Source: Psychromicrobium lacuslunae (GTDB lineage Bacteria > Actinomycetota > Actinomycetes > Actinomycetales > Micrococcaceae). From it: a stretch of DNA of 64,000 nucleotides. Positions 8,196-16,489 of this stretch are shown here, in pieces; position 1 is the stretch's first letter; every line of letters begins with the position of its first letter. The translations under genes and the position numbers were made by a program. The stretch spans positions 248,001-312,000 of the forward strand of contig NZ_CP011005.1 in the NCBI RefSeq assembly GCF_000950575.1, given 5' to 3'. Below the pieces are notes generated by a model. The model saw only the letters and a program-made list of their open reading frames with translations, was not told the origin of the DNA and searched no databases.

Positions 8196-10094
8196 GTGGC
8201 CGGACTGATCAAACGCGAAGATATCGAGGAGCTCCGCGCCCGCACCGATATCAAAGAAGTGGTTGAAGGCTACGTCACCCTGAAAAGCGCGGGTATTGGT
8301 TCGTGGAAGGGGCTCTGCCCGTTCCACGATGAACGCAGCCCGTCCTTCAATGTCCGACCGCAGGTAGGGCAATATCACTGCTTCGGCTGCGGAGAGGGTG
8401 GCGATGTGATCTCCTTCATCCAAAAAGTGGATCACCTCAGCTTCACCGAGGCAGTGGAGAAACTGGCGGCTCGCATTGGTTTTGAACTGCATTATGAGGA
8501 CGGTGGCTCCGGGCCGCGCCGCGAGGAGATAGGTCGGCGTCAGAGGCTGCTTGACGCACATAAAGTAGCCGCCGAATTCTTTAGGGAACAATTACTCAGC
8601 CCGGCTGCCGCCGCCGGTCGGCAGTTTTTGAGCGGCCGTGGTTTTGGCCCGGCCGACGCCGAGCATTTCGGCATTGGCTTCGCGCCGCAGGGCTGGGACT
8701 CCCTGTTGAAGCACCTGCGCGGCCGGGGTTTCACCGAGGAAGAACTGCGGCTCACCGGCATGTTTTCCACCGGTAGCTCGGGAAATCGGCTGTTCGACCG
8801 TTTCCGCGGCAGACTGATCTGGCCGATCAGAGATATCGCGGGGGAGACGATTGGTTTTGGCGCGCGGAAGTTGTTTGAGGAAGATCAGGGGCCGAAGTAT
8901 CTGAACACTCCGGAGACCGCGCTCTACAAGAAATCCCAAGTACTCTACGGCATCGATCTTGCCAAGAAGACGATCGCTAAAGATAAGCAATTAGTGGTGG
9001 TGGAGGGCTATACCGATGTGATGGCCTGCCATCTCTCAGGCGTGGGCACCGCGGTCGCGACCTGTGGCACCGCCTTCGGCGCGGATCATGTCAAGGTGGT
9101 GCGCAGACTGCTTTCCGACGACGGCAGCGGCAGCGTGATCTTCACCTTCGACGGTGATGCTGCCGGTCAGAACGCGGCGCTCAAGGCCTTTGACCTAGAC
9201 CAGCGTTTCCTCTCACAGACCTATGTCGCAGTGGAACCCAATGGGATGGACCCTTGCGATCTGAGACAGTCGGGGGGCTCCGAGGCGGTGCGGAATCTGA
9301 TTTCCTTGAAGAAGCCGCTCTTCGAATTCGCGGTGCGGACCGAGTTGAACAAATTCGATCTGAGCAGTGTTGAGGGCAGGGTGCGTGGTCTGCGCGCCGC
9401 CGCCCCGATCTTGGCAGACATTAGGGACAACTCGACGAAGGTTGGATACAGTCAGCTGGTCGCGGGCTGGCTTGGCATCGCCGACCCGAACGAGGTGCTC
9501 AGGTCGGTCAACGCCGCGGCCAAGAATCATGACCGAGCAGCTCGCCAGCAGGCCGATGCACCGGCCGAAGGCGCCGGGAAAGCCATCGAGTCGGGGCCCG
9601 CGAATCAGCAAATTGGTTATAGCCGCCCTGACCCTCACGATCCGGCGGCACGAATGGAGCGTCAGGCTCTCGAAGTGATTCTGCAGCAGCCGGAGTCGCT
9701 GAGTGATGCGGACTGGCTCCGGCTAGCCGAGGTTAGTTTCGTGGTGCCGGCTTATCGAGCGGTTCACGAGGCAATCAGGGCGGCGGGTACGCCCGTGGGC
9801 CTGTCAGCGGCGAGCTGGTTTCACAAAGTCACCGAGGAAACACCCGAGCCCCTAGTGCCGTTGCTCTCCGAACTCACCGTGGTGGCATTGCCCGCCAGTT
9901 CAGCTGAGAGCTTGCGAAACTATTGCACCTCGATTGTCCGCAGCCTCTTCGAAATGCAACTGACCAGGCAAAAGGCCGAGAAGCTCGGTGCCCTGCAACG
10001 GATGGACCCAGCTACCGACCCGGAAAAATATCAGCTTTTGCAGCGTGAGCTGATGGATTTAGAAGTGCAGAGACGCGTACTTCGGGCCGACTAG
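8196..10094 (+). CDS. dnaG: DNA primase
   Basis: A 632-residue primase that makes the RNA primers for replication, working with the replicative helicase. The N-terminal CHC2 zinc finger uses Cys41, His44, Cys62 and Cys65 (CPFHDE and HCFGCGEGGD). The Toprim catalytic centre follows with LVVVEGYTDVM and FTFDGDAAGQ supplying the metal-binding acids. The C-terminal 200 residues are the helicase-binding region, with a variable linker around residues 440-485. The start is GTG at 8196, leaderless. tRNA-Asn follows 52 bases downstream, as in related genomes. Confidence 0.97.
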   Translation: MAGLIKREDIEELRARTDIKEVVEGYVTLKSAGIGSWKGLCPFHDERSPSFNVRPQVGQYHCFGCGEGGDVISFIQKVDHLSFTEAVEKLAARIGFELHYEDGGSGPRREEIGRRQRLLDAHKVAAEFFREQLLSPAAAAGRQFLSGRGFGPADAEHFGIGFAPQGWDSLLKHLRGRGFTEEELRLTGMFSTGSSGNRLFDRFRGRLIWPIRDIAGETIGFGARKLFEEDQGPKYLNTPETALYKKSQVLYGIDLAKKTIAKDKQLVVVEGYTDVMACHLSGVGTAVATCGTAFGADHVKVVRRLLSDDGSGSVIFTFDGDAAGQNAALKAFDLDQRFLSQTYVAVEPNGMDPCDLRQSGGSEAVRNLISLKKPLFEFAVRTELNKFDLSSVEGRVRGLRAAAPILADIRDNSTKVGYSQLVAGWLGIADPNEVLRSVNAAAKNHDRAARQQADAPAEGAGKAIESGPANQQIGYSRPDPHDPAARMERQALEVILQQPESLSDADWLRLAEVSFVVPAYRAVHEAIRAAGTPVGLSAASWFHKVTEETPEPLVPLLSELTVVALPASSAESLRNYCTSIVRSLFEMQLTRQKAEKLGALQRMDPATDPEKYQLLQRELMDLEVQRRVLRAD

Positions 10095-10146
10095 ACGCTC
10101 GATTTCACAGCATCGAAATCCTTTGTTAGAGTTATATCTGCTTCAT

Positions 10147-10219
10147 TCCTCCTTAGCTCAATTGGCAGAGCATTCGACTGTTAATCGAAGGGTTACTGGT
10201 TCAAGTCCAGTAGGAGGAG
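10147..10219 (+). tRNA. tRNA-Asn (anticodon GTT)
   Basis: A full cloverleaf can be drawn by hand. The acceptor TCCTCCT pairs with AGGAGGA (10212-10218), the D-arm is GCTC/GAGC, the anticodon stem TTCGA/TCGAA carries GTT, and the T-arm ACTGG/CCAGT encloses TTCAAGT. The discriminator is G10219. CCA is not encoded. Confidence 0.97.
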
Positions 10220-10224
10220 CCCAG

Positions 10225-10266
10225 AAAAAGCCCGGTGTCACACGAAGGTGTGACACCGGGCTTTTT
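10225..10266 (+). terminator. Strong intrinsic terminator after tRNA-Asn
   Basis: A perfect 15-bp stem (AGCCCGGTGTCACAC at 10229-10243) with a GAAG loop is flanked by an A-run and followed by TTTTT. It can work in both directions. Confidence 0.93.
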
Positions 10267-10325
10267 GTTGGCGTTCCGCTCCTTTGGTTCACTCGGCACG
10301 CTACTGCTTAAGGCAGAATCGAGTC

Positions 10326-11156
10326 ATGAAACAATTTCAGCTGACTCGGGCGACGTCCTGGGAGGGTCGGACCGTGAAATGGGACGTCTTCGGCTCAGGC
10401 CCGGACCTGGTCTTCCTGCACGGCACGCCCTGGTCTTCAGCGTTATGGCGGCCAATAGCTCAGGCACTCTCTCGGCGATTCACCGTGTACTTATGGGATA
10501 TGCCTGGGTACGGCGAATCGTCCAAGGACGCCTCTCACGCTGTGGATCTGGGCACTCAAGGAGAGCTTTTCGCTTTCTTGCTCGATCAATGGCAGGTAGA
10601 TCGTCCTCATCTGATAGCGCATGACTTCGGTGGGGCCGTCGCCCTCCGCGCGAGGCTGCTGCACGGCGCGGTATACGCTTCGCTCTGCCTAGTAGACGTT
10701 GTCGCACTCTCGCCTTGGGGGTCTCCCTTTTTCAACCTGGTCAAAGAGCATGGACAGGTCCTCCAACAACTGCCACCAGCTATTCATCAGGGAGTGCTTG
10801 AATCCTATATTCAGGGCGCCAGTTACCGGGGTTTGCGTGAGGATGAGCTGGCCCTCCTCACTAGCCCTTGGAGCGACGAACAAGGTCAACGAGCTTTCTA
10901 TCGTCAAATTCAACAAGCTGACGAGGGTTTTACCGATCAGATCCAAAGCCGCTACGCAGAGATATCAGAACCCACCCATATCATCTGGGGAGCAGAAGAT
11001 ACCTGGATACCTCGGGACCGCGCACTGCAGCTAGCTGAGGCCATACCCCATGCCTCGGTGGCCATTCTGGAGGGGGCGGGGCACCTCATCCAGCTTGACG
11101 CCCCGGCTGAGCTCGCTTCGGAGCTGACCGGATGGTTACAAACCGTAACGTCGTGA
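10326..11156 (+). CDS. Alpha/beta hydrolase (epoxide hydrolase/dehalogenase-like)
   Basis: A 276-residue alpha/beta-fold hydrolase. The oxyanion segment is LVFLHGTPWSS. The nucleophile elbow reads AHDFGGAV, so the nucleophile is Asp, as in epoxide hydrolases and haloalkane or fluoroacetate dehalogenases, rather than Ser. A catalytic His is likely in EGAGHLIQLDAP, and an acidic partner may lie in WGAEDTWIP. The substrate is unknown. The ATG at 10326 is chosen because the family start (sheet-forming TVKWDVFGSGPDLVFL) follows directly; CAGAAT at 10314-10319 sits at leaderless spacing but is a weak match. The gene stands alone. Confidence 0.88.
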   Translation: MKQFQLTRATSWEGRTVKWDVFGSGPDLVFLHGTPWSSALWRPIAQALSRRFTVYLWDMPGYGESSKDASHAVDLGTQGELFAFLLDQWQVDRPHLIAHDFGGAVALRARLLHGAVYASLCLVDVVALSPWGSPFFNLVKEHGQVLQQLPPAIHQGVLESYIQGASYRGLREDELALLTSPWSDEQGQRAFYRQIQQADEGFTDQIQSRYAEISEPTHIIWGAEDTWIPRDRALQLAEAIPHASVAILEGAGHLIQLDAPAELASELTGWLQTVTS

Positions 11157-11232
11157 ATTGTTAGAAATTCTAACCAGCCGCCGGTGTGCGAGCTGGCAGA
11201 AGGCTCACTTTCACTTCCGATGTCATCCAGTC

Positions 11233-11256
11233 GTGCCAAGCTGAGCAGCTTGGCAC
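11233..11256. repeat. 10-bp inverted repeat between hydrolase and protease genes
   Basis: GTGCCAAGCT and AGCTTGGCAC are exact complements around GAGC. A GGGGTTTTT run begins about 11 bases downstream, so it may be a loose terminator for the hydrolase or an operator for the protease promoter. Confidence 0.5.
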
Positions 11257-11279
11257 CCAACTGTGAGGGGTTTTTCAGG

Positions 11280-11307
11280 TTGCTGTCAGTTTCGCTGACT
11301 TTAATAT
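11280..11307 (+). promoter_or_regulatory. Putative promoter of the secreted protease
   Basis: TTGCTG at 11280-11285 and TAATAT at 11302-11307 are separated by 16 bases, giving a leader of about 40 bases before the ATG at 11353. Confidence 0.5.
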
Positions 11308-11352
11308 CATGCACCGAAGCTAGTTCAGCCCAACAGAAAATTGGACGTCAGA

Positions 11353-12228
11353 ATGAAAACATTAGCTCGTTCAACAGCCACCCTCGGTGCCACACTTGCC
11401 GTTTTTGCCGGGGCTATGCTCTCCGGACAAACCGCCTCGGCAACTCCGGTAGAGAACCTGCCGATTCAGCCGGTTGGCTACACCGTGGTGAACGGTGTGC
11501 CGGATAAGGCGCACCCCATTACTAAGGCGGGAATCACCGGCGACGTCGGCTACAACGTCACGGCAGCCTCAACGGGGACGCTGCCGGTCGCTGAGTCGGT
11601 GATTGGTCCGGATGGCCGGACAAAGGTCACCAACACCACTGCCAGCCCCTACCGTCGCACCGGTCAGATCACCTTTAAAGAAGGCGGCAGCTCCTACATC
11701 TGCACGGGTTGGCTGATCTCAGCGAGCACTGTGGTGACCGCAGGGCACTGCTTGAATGGTGGCGACTCTACGAATATCACCTTCACTCCCGCGCGCAATG
11801 GTGCCACTGACCCCTACGGCACGTTCACCGCAACCGAGGTCTGGGTAGATAGTCGCGGGGTGGACGCTGACGGCGGAGACTGGGGAGTCATTCAGCTCAA
11901 TAAGCCGGTTGGCTCTCAGCTCGGCTGGTACGGCATCCAAGCGGCAGCACCGAGTTCACTGAGCGGGAAGACTGCGCACATCATTGGGTACCCGGGGGAC
12001 AAGCCCAGCGGGACGATGTGGCAGCACACCGACACGATTAACTCGGCTACTGGTCGTAACTTCTACTACCAGACTGATACCGCAGGCGGTCAGAGTGGTT
12101 CTGCCGTCACCACCACCAATAATGACGTGTCCAACGGCATTCACGTCTGGGGCAATGGCGGCTCAGGTAACGGAGCCACCAGGATCACTGCTGAACTGTT
12201 CAACACGCTGGCTAAGCTCCGGAAATAA
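11353..12228 (+). CDS. Secreted trypsin-like serine protease (V8/glutamyl endopeptidase type)
   Basis: A 291-residue exported S1-family protease. The signal peptide MKTLARSTATLG plus a hydrophobic run ends near SGQTASA at about residue 30, and a propeptide of about 60 residues follows. The triad is visible: His in VVTAGHCLNGGD, Asp in GGDWGVIQL and Ser in AGGQSGSAV. Cys residues in SYICTGW and GHC probably form the conserved disulphide. The closest familiar group is the S1B glutamyl endopeptidases, which cut after acidic residues; specificity is inferred. It is a single gene bounded by a hairpin on each side. ATG 11353 is preferred to TTG 11341 because it leaves a normal signal peptide. Confidence 0.92.
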   Translation: MKTLARSTATLGATLAVFAGAMLSGQTASATPVENLPIQPVGYTVVNGVPDKAHPITKAGITGDVGYNVTAASTGTLPVAESVIGPDGRTKVTNTTASPYRRTGQITFKEGGSSYICTGWLISASTVVTAGHCLNGGDSTNITFTPARNGATDPYGTFTATEVWVDSRGVDADGGDWGVIQLNKPVGSQLGWYGIQAAAPSSLSGKTAHIIGYPGDKPSGTMWQHTDTINSATGRNFYYQTDTAGGQSGSAVTTTNNDVSNGIHVWGNGGSGNGATRITAELFNTLAKLRK

Positions 12229-12245
12229 CTAAGGCCTGCAAGGAC

Positions 12246-12299
12246 GAGGGGCTGTTGTTGCTTTCTGGCCTAGCGGCTAGGAGGCAACAGCGGCCCCTC
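12246..12299. terminator. Long hairpin between convergent protease and DUF488 genes
   Basis: GAGGGGCTGTTGTTGC (12246-12261) pairs along its whole 16 bases, with two G-U pairs, to 12284-12299. There is no T-run. Its position between converging genes suggests a bidirectional terminator. Confidence 0.6.
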
Positions 12300-12366
12300 C
12301 TTGGGCCCTACCAGTGTGTGTTTGACGAGTTTGCCTAGCGGACGCTCCGAACATCGCCCTGCACGA

Positions 12367-12774
12367 TCAGTTCGCCAGCCCACCCGGATGACCCAATGCC
12401 TCCAGATCGCCCAGTGCCTCTAAATCGCCTAGTGCCTCTAAATGACTCAGTAGCACCCGAGCGTGATTATGCTCGGGATCGGCGGCTCCGTAGAGCAAGC
12501 TGACGCCGCTGTGCTCGGCCAGCAACCCGAGCAGGGTTTGTACCGCCGGGTTAGTCTTCAGCTCCTCCCGGTACTCATCTGCATAATGCTGCCAGGGCTC
12601 GTTTCCCTGATGCCAGCGCTTCCGCAGCTCCGGTGACGGCGACACTTCCTTGAGCCAGAGATCGAGCGCGGCGCGTTCCTTGCTCAGCCCGCGCGGCCAG
12701 AGCCGATCCACCAGGATGCGATAACCGTCGGCGGGTTCAGCAGCTTCGTAGACTCTCTTCAGCTTGACGTCCAT
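12367..12774 (-). CDS. DUF488 family protein (YeaO-like) with repeated C-terminus
   Basis: A 135-residue protein of the DUF488 family, whose function is not settled. The family marks are VDRLWPRGLSKERAALDLWLKEVSPS, then the WHQG and FxxxY/E-like YADEYREEL helix, and LLYGAADPEHNHARVL with the conserved His pair. The normal protein ends near VLLSHLEAL. Here an in-frame 18-base tandem repeat adds LEALGDLEALGDLEALG and a short GHPGGLAN tail. The start is the ATG at 12774, 12 bases after the stop of the upstream minus-strand gene, so both are probably in one transcript. Confidence 0.88.
   Translation of the reverse strand: MDVKLKRVYEAAEPADGYRILVDRLWPRGLSKERAALDLWLKEVSPSPELRKRWHQGNEPWQHYADEYREELKTNPAVQTLLGLLAEHSGVSLLYGAADPEHNHARVLLSHLEALGDLEALGDLEALGHPGGLAN
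12395..12448. repeat. Three tandem 18-bp repeats inside the DUF488 gene
   Basis: Units at 12395-12412, 12413-12430 and 12431-12448 (consensus AGTGCCTCTAAATCGCCT) differ by a few bases and keep the reading frame. They encode the repeated DLEALG segment. Confidence 0.85.
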
Positions 12775-12786
12775 CGCTCCAGCATC

Positions 12787-13194
12787 TCAGACGAAGTCCA
12801 TTTCCAGCTGAAGAAACCTCTCAGCCTCAATAATTGCCTCCCGAAAGGCCAGTTCTTGATCACCTGGCTCGCTTGGATTTCGAGGTTGCCAGCCGTGGAC
12901 GGCGCTATGCACCCGCAGGACCCCTTGCCCTGGCGGGGCGTAGAAAATGCCAAAGCGCTGTAATGGCCACTCGGGTGCGGTTTCCGGAGCAACCAGTAGC
13001 GCCGCATCCAGGGCCGGATTGTGCCACTGCGCGATGGGGCGTCGTCGATCTTCGGCGAATAGTCCGGCGGCAAAACTGCTCGCAGAGACCGGATTGGACT
13101 GTTCGCATAGCCGCTGCCACCAGAGCGGCAGCAGAGCGTTATCCACCCGAAGCCAGGCTGCGGGTGACGAACCCTCGAACCGAGAGGTGGACAC
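12787..13194 (-). CDS. Hypothetical protein
   Basis: A 135-residue soluble protein I do not recognise. It is Trp-rich (LPLWWQRLCEQ, PEWPLQRFGIFYAPPGQGV, VHGWQPRNPSEPGDQ) and ends in an amphipathic helix EAIIEAERFLQLEMDF. No signal peptide or membrane segment is present. The GTG at 13194 is preceded by TAAAAT at exact leaderless spacing, which fixes this frame over a competing antisense-like reading that ends at 12759. It probably shares a transcript with the DUF488 gene. Confidence 0.7.
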   Translation of the reverse strand: MSTSRFEGSSPAAWLRVDNALLPLWWQRLCEQSNPVSASSFAAGLFAEDRRRPIAQWHNPALDAALLVAPETAPEWPLQRFGIFYAPPGQGVLRVHSAVHGWQPRNPSEPGDQELAFREAIIEAERFLQLEMDFV

Positions 13195-13200
13195 AGCAAA

Positions 13201-13206
13201 ATTTTA
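13201..13206 (-). promoter_or_regulatory. Leaderless -10 element of the 135-aa hypothetical gene
   Basis: TAAAAT on the minus strand ends six bases before the GTG at 13194. Confidence 0.5.
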
Positions 13207-13276
13207 TCTCTGCCAGAGTGCCAGGGCCAGAGTGCCAGGGCCAGGATATGGGGCCGGCGCTACGGGTGCAGAGCTT

Positions 13277-13768
13277 TTAGCGTCCGGTAACCAGAGTCGC
13301 TCGTGACAAACCTGAATGCCGGGCAGTGTCTGACATCGGAGTAGGCAGCGCTGGCTTAGCCAGGGACGGCGTAACCAAGGACTGAGCGGCCAGGGACTGA
13401 GTAGCCGAGGACAGAGCAGAAGTTTTATTGCTGGCCCGGTCCGCGAGACGTGACTCGACTGTCTCTACCCTCTCAATCACCTCAGCCGCCCGGGGGGCCT
13501 TGAATTGGCGTCCTCGACCGCCGGTAGTCAGTGACCAGAGCAGGGTGCCGAGAACCGGCAACGCAATCACCAGCAAGCCCCAGCAGATGGCTGAACGTCC
13601 TCGCAACCGTCCGGTTTGATACTGCGCCAGCACACCGACCATACCGATCAAAATCACCGTAACTAAAGCGATCGCTATTCCGATTGTGGCTACTAAGCCG
13701 ACGCCAGCTAAGCCACCGAGATGAGCAATCTTTCCGAGTGAATCGGAGCTGCTAGCTGCCTGCAACAT
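13277..13768 (-). CDS. Small membrane protein with PLDc_N-like N-terminus
   Basis: A 163-residue protein with two membrane helices: about residues 20-48 (LAGVGLVATIGIAIALVTVI onward) and 60-82 (SAICWGLLVIALPVLGTLLW). The second helix and the basic stretch before it (RLRGRSAICW...LPVLGTLLW) resemble the phospholipase D nuclease N-terminal domain found alone in many actinobacterial membrane proteins. The remaining 80 residues are a low-complexity Ser/Ala/Thr/Pro tail with repeated AQSL/TPSLAKP units, probably disordered. AAAGGTCC lies before the ATG at 13768. Function is unknown. Confidence 0.75.
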   Translation of the reverse strand: MLQAASSSDSLGKIAHLGGLAGVGLVATIGIAIALVTVILIGMVGVLAQYQTGRLRGRSAICWGLLVIALPVLGTLLWSLTTGGRGRQFKAPRAAEVIERVETVESRLADRASNKTSALSSATQSLAAQSLVTPSLAKPALPTPMSDTARHSGLSRATLVTGR

Positions 13769-13882
13769 GATGGACCTTTCGGATGAGTGGAAGTCTTAGT
13801 TCCACTCTGCCGATTGGTTGAGCTGAGCGCCTCAGCGCGCGGCATGATCCTGCGGGCTTAGCCCTCAGACTCAGGTATGAGG

Positions 13883-16357
13883 TCAATTAGCGAGGAGTTG
13901 CCTGAGCATCTGAGTGCGTTGCCGTGCGGATTGCCCGGGCAGGTAAGCCTCGGTAACCGCCAGCGCGATGGAGGGCAGCGCCAAAGGGTCTTGGTAGTAC
14001 ATATACATGGTGCGATGCGTGGGCTGGAAACGAGCCTTGAAAGCGGCTAACGAGCGGAAACCATAGAACGGTTCCAAGGTGACCGCGAGAAACGCCAAGA
14101 GTCTAGTCATGGCGTCCTCAGCACGTTCACCATCCTGATTGAAGGAGCCCGCAAGAGGGGTGCCGGAGAGCGAAATTTCGCTGACCTGCTGCTGAAAGTA
14201 CTTCACTGCGGAAGCGATCATGAATTCCATCACTCCGTTGAAGGAATCCGGGTGACGGCGCATGAAGTCTAGGGTCCAGGAATTGATCTGACCATCTTGA
14301 TAGACCGGTAACCAACTGGTGACCGCGAGCACGGTGCCGGCGTCGTCCAACGCGACACAGCAGAGCACCGAATCATCTTTCAATTCGTCCAGTCCGCCAA
14401 GGGTAAAGCCCAGCTGAGGCAAGGCTTTCTCGGCGACCCACTCCTCGCTGAGCTGGGCAATCTGGGCGCGGACGCCGGGGCTGAAGGAAGCATAGCTGCC
14501 CCACAGTTCCTTGATCTCCAGCTTGCGAGCTTTATTGATAGCGGTGCGTACGTTCTGCCATTCCTTGCCCCGGAAGTTCTGTGAGGTCACCTGCAGCCTG
14601 GTTTCTTCGGCTACTTCGAGCGGCCGGAATCCCAGTTCCGCAATACCCGGGCCCAGGGTGGCAGGGGCTGAGTAAAAACAGGGCACCAAACCGAGTTCTA
14701 TGCTGTGGGCTACGAATCCCTGAGCGGCAGCGGCTTGCCAGCGTGGATCACCGAACGGTCCTGCCACGGTGAGCGCCACGCCGTGGTGCACTTGATAACC
14801 AATGCCGGCTTGACCGTCTGGGCTGAACCAATAGTGGTTGTTGTCCCATAACGCCATATGGGACAGGGAATCGCCGCCTCGTCGAATGAGTTGCGCCGCC
14901 TTTTCCCGGTCTGCCGCCTGGTCGGTGTTCTGACCACTGAATCGCCAGTAATCCCTGATCAGCAAGTAAAGCAGCACCAACCAGATCGCTGCGGCCCCGA
15001 AGGTGTACAGCAGGGTGCAGATCAGCCCCTGCGGGAGATTACTATCGAAAGGGCCGGGGAATGGGATCAGCAGGTGCGGCAGCTGTGCCAACAAACTAGT
15101 TGGCACGTCATTATCGAGATTGTCCTCGGCGAACCAGGCCACTGAGTACACCACAACCAGCGTCACCGAGAGGATCAAGCTTGTTTTCGCGAGTTGGCGG
15201 ACGCTTTGCTTAGTAGATGACACCTGAAAAGCGTGCCGGTTGAGAATCAATGCCAGGATCACCAGCAGCGGGGCGAGCACCATGGGGGCGAGGTAGACAG
15301 CTAGCACGCTGAGGACCTCCGAGGTGCTGTCACTACCCGGGTCGAGGAGGTAGACCACGCTGACTAGGAGGCAGAGTGCTGCCAAATACCCCTGCACCGC
15401 AATGGTGATCCAGAAGGAGAGACGGCGGCCTCGGCGCAGACCTTCGGCGCAGACCAACGAGAGCAACACCGGAATCAGGGTCAGCAGGACGGCCCCTGGG
15501 CTACTCGCGCCAACTATAGACTGCAGGTTTTCGCAGGCTGCCTGGTTATTGCAGGCCTCCTTGACCGCCTCAGCGTCGAGACCTGCCTGCAGGGTGAACT
15601 GATTGATCAAGGACAGCGGGCCGGCCGAGAAACTCGCTGTGAGCTGGGCAATCAGCGGGCCGATCGCGAAAACCGCGACGATAGTGGCTAACAGAACTCG
15701 AGTTTCACGGGTGCTGGAGTGGCGGAGATGGAAGTCCGTTTTGCGCCGGGACAATAATGGGCCGAGCGCAATCCCGAGCAGCGCGCCGAAGAAAGCCAGA
15801 ATGCTTTGGCCGACGCCGAGATACAGCATGAACATGATGCTTACCGCGAGCAATAAAAGCCGGATCCTGCGACGCCAAAGCATCTCCAGCTGCGCGGTGG
15901 TCATCCCGACAGCGGCGCACAAGCCCGCATAGCAACCCACCTGATAGCTGCCGCCTAGGTAGCCCAGCCATTCAGCGTCGTTATTGACTCCCCAGTCGAG
16001 CAGCAGATTGAGCACGAAGGAGCTCACCACCGCACCGAGGAAGAAAGCTAAGGCGGTACGCCAGACGCCAGCGAAGCGGCAGGCGAAGCCAAGCCCGATC
16101 AGCAGCAACAGACTGCTGACCAGATAGTCCGCCCAGCCAGTGGCAAAAAAGCTCGAGGTGATGAGCGTCCAGGGCTGTCCGCTCGCGGTGCTGAAGTCTA
16201 GGGCGAAGGCGGTGAAGGTGGCATCTGACGGGCCGTCAGCTACCGAGCCGGTGAAAATTCCGAGTAACCAAAAGACGAGTAAATACGCCAACGGCAGAGC
16301 CAGGGTACGAGGGCTTAACCAGCGCTGACTCCTTGAGGAGCGAGTCGGAATAGTCAC
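13883..16357 (-). CDS. Rhomboid-like/DUF2156 membrane protein (MprF/LPG-synthase related)
   Basis: An 824-residue polytopic protein. The first 210 residues form six or so helices with a rhomboid-like layout but no visible GxSG catalytic serine, so proteolysis is unlikely. A further set of helices runs to about residue 480. The C-terminal 320 residues are a DUF2156/LPG-synthetase domain with the paired GNAT fold (FSPDGQAGIGYQVHHGVALT, SWLPVYQDGQINSWTLDFMRR, EFMIASAVKYF). Such enzymes move amino acids from tRNA to lipids such as phosphatidylglycerol, lowering surface charge and raising resistance to cationic peptides. The start is GTG 16357, leaderless. It stands alone, divergent from the Holin-X gene. 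Confidence 0.85.
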   Translation of the reverse strand: MTIPTRSSRSQRWLSPRTLALPLAYLLVFWLLGIFTGSVADGPSDATFTAFALDFSTASGQPWTLITSSFFATGWADYLVSSLLLLIGLGFACRFAGVWRTALAFFLGAVVSSFVLNLLLDWGVNNDAEWLGYLGGSYQVGCYAGLCAAVGMTTAQLEMLWRRRIRLLLLAVSIMFMLYLGVGQSILAFFGALLGIALGPLLSRRKTDFHLRHSSTRETRVLLATIVAVFAIGPLIAQLTASFSAGPLSLINQFTLQAGLDAEAVKEACNNQAACENLQSIVGASSPGAVLLTLIPVLLSLVCAEGLRRGRRLSFWITIAVQGYLAALCLLVSVVYLLDPGSDSTSEVLSVLAVYLAPMVLAPLLVILALILNRHAFQVSSTKQSVRQLAKTSLILSVTLVVVYSVAWFAEDNLDNDVPTSLLAQLPHLLIPFPGPFDSNLPQGLICTLLYTFGAAAIWLVLLYLLIRDYWRFSGQNTDQAADREKAAQLIRRGGDSLSHMALWDNNHYWFSPDGQAGIGYQVHHGVALTVAGPFGDPRWQAAAAQGFVAHSIELGLVPCFYSAPATLGPGIAELGFRPLEVAEETRLQVTSQNFRGKEWQNVRTAINKARKLEIKELWGSYASFSPGVRAQIAQLSEEWVAEKALPQLGFTLGGLDELKDDSVLCCVALDDAGTVLAVTSWLPVYQDGQINSWTLDFMRRHPDSFNGVMEFMIASAVKYFQQQVSEISLSGTPLAGSFNQDGERAEDAMTRLLAFLAVTLEPFYGFRSLAAFKARFQPTHRTMYMYYQDPLALPSIALAVTEAYLPGQSARQRTQMLRQLLAN

Positions 16358-16363
16358 GACTCA

Positions 16364-16369
16364 ATGCTA
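16364..16369 (-). promoter_or_regulatory. Leaderless -10 element of the DUF2156 gene
   Basis: TAGCAT on the minus strand ends six bases before the GTG at 16357. Confidence 0.5.
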
Positions 16370-16414
16370 GAGCCTGGGCGGCCGAAAACTGGTAGTCGAA
16401 GCTGAGAAATGGAT

Positions 16415-16453
16415 GTAGGCCTACCAAATGGTAATTTTGTGGGGTAGGCCTAG
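16415..16453. promoter_or_regulatory. Pair of GTAGGCCTA palindromes in a divergent promoter region
   Basis: GTAGGCCTAC (16415-16424) is self-complementary and recurs as GTAGGCCTAG at 16444-16453, 29 bases on. Together they also form a 10-bp inverted repeat. The site lies between the divergent DUF2156 and Holin-X genes and looks like a two-site operator; the regulator is unknown. Confidence 0.5.
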
Positions 16454-16489
16454 TTCTACAGGAACATCACAGCCATGGAGGCAGTAGCA

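Noticed and set aside
12759-13199. Competing minus-strand reading over the 135-aa hypothetical gene
   Set aside because: It lacks a promoter or ribosome binding site and has low-quality composition, while the chosen frame has a leaderless -10 and a coherent sequence.
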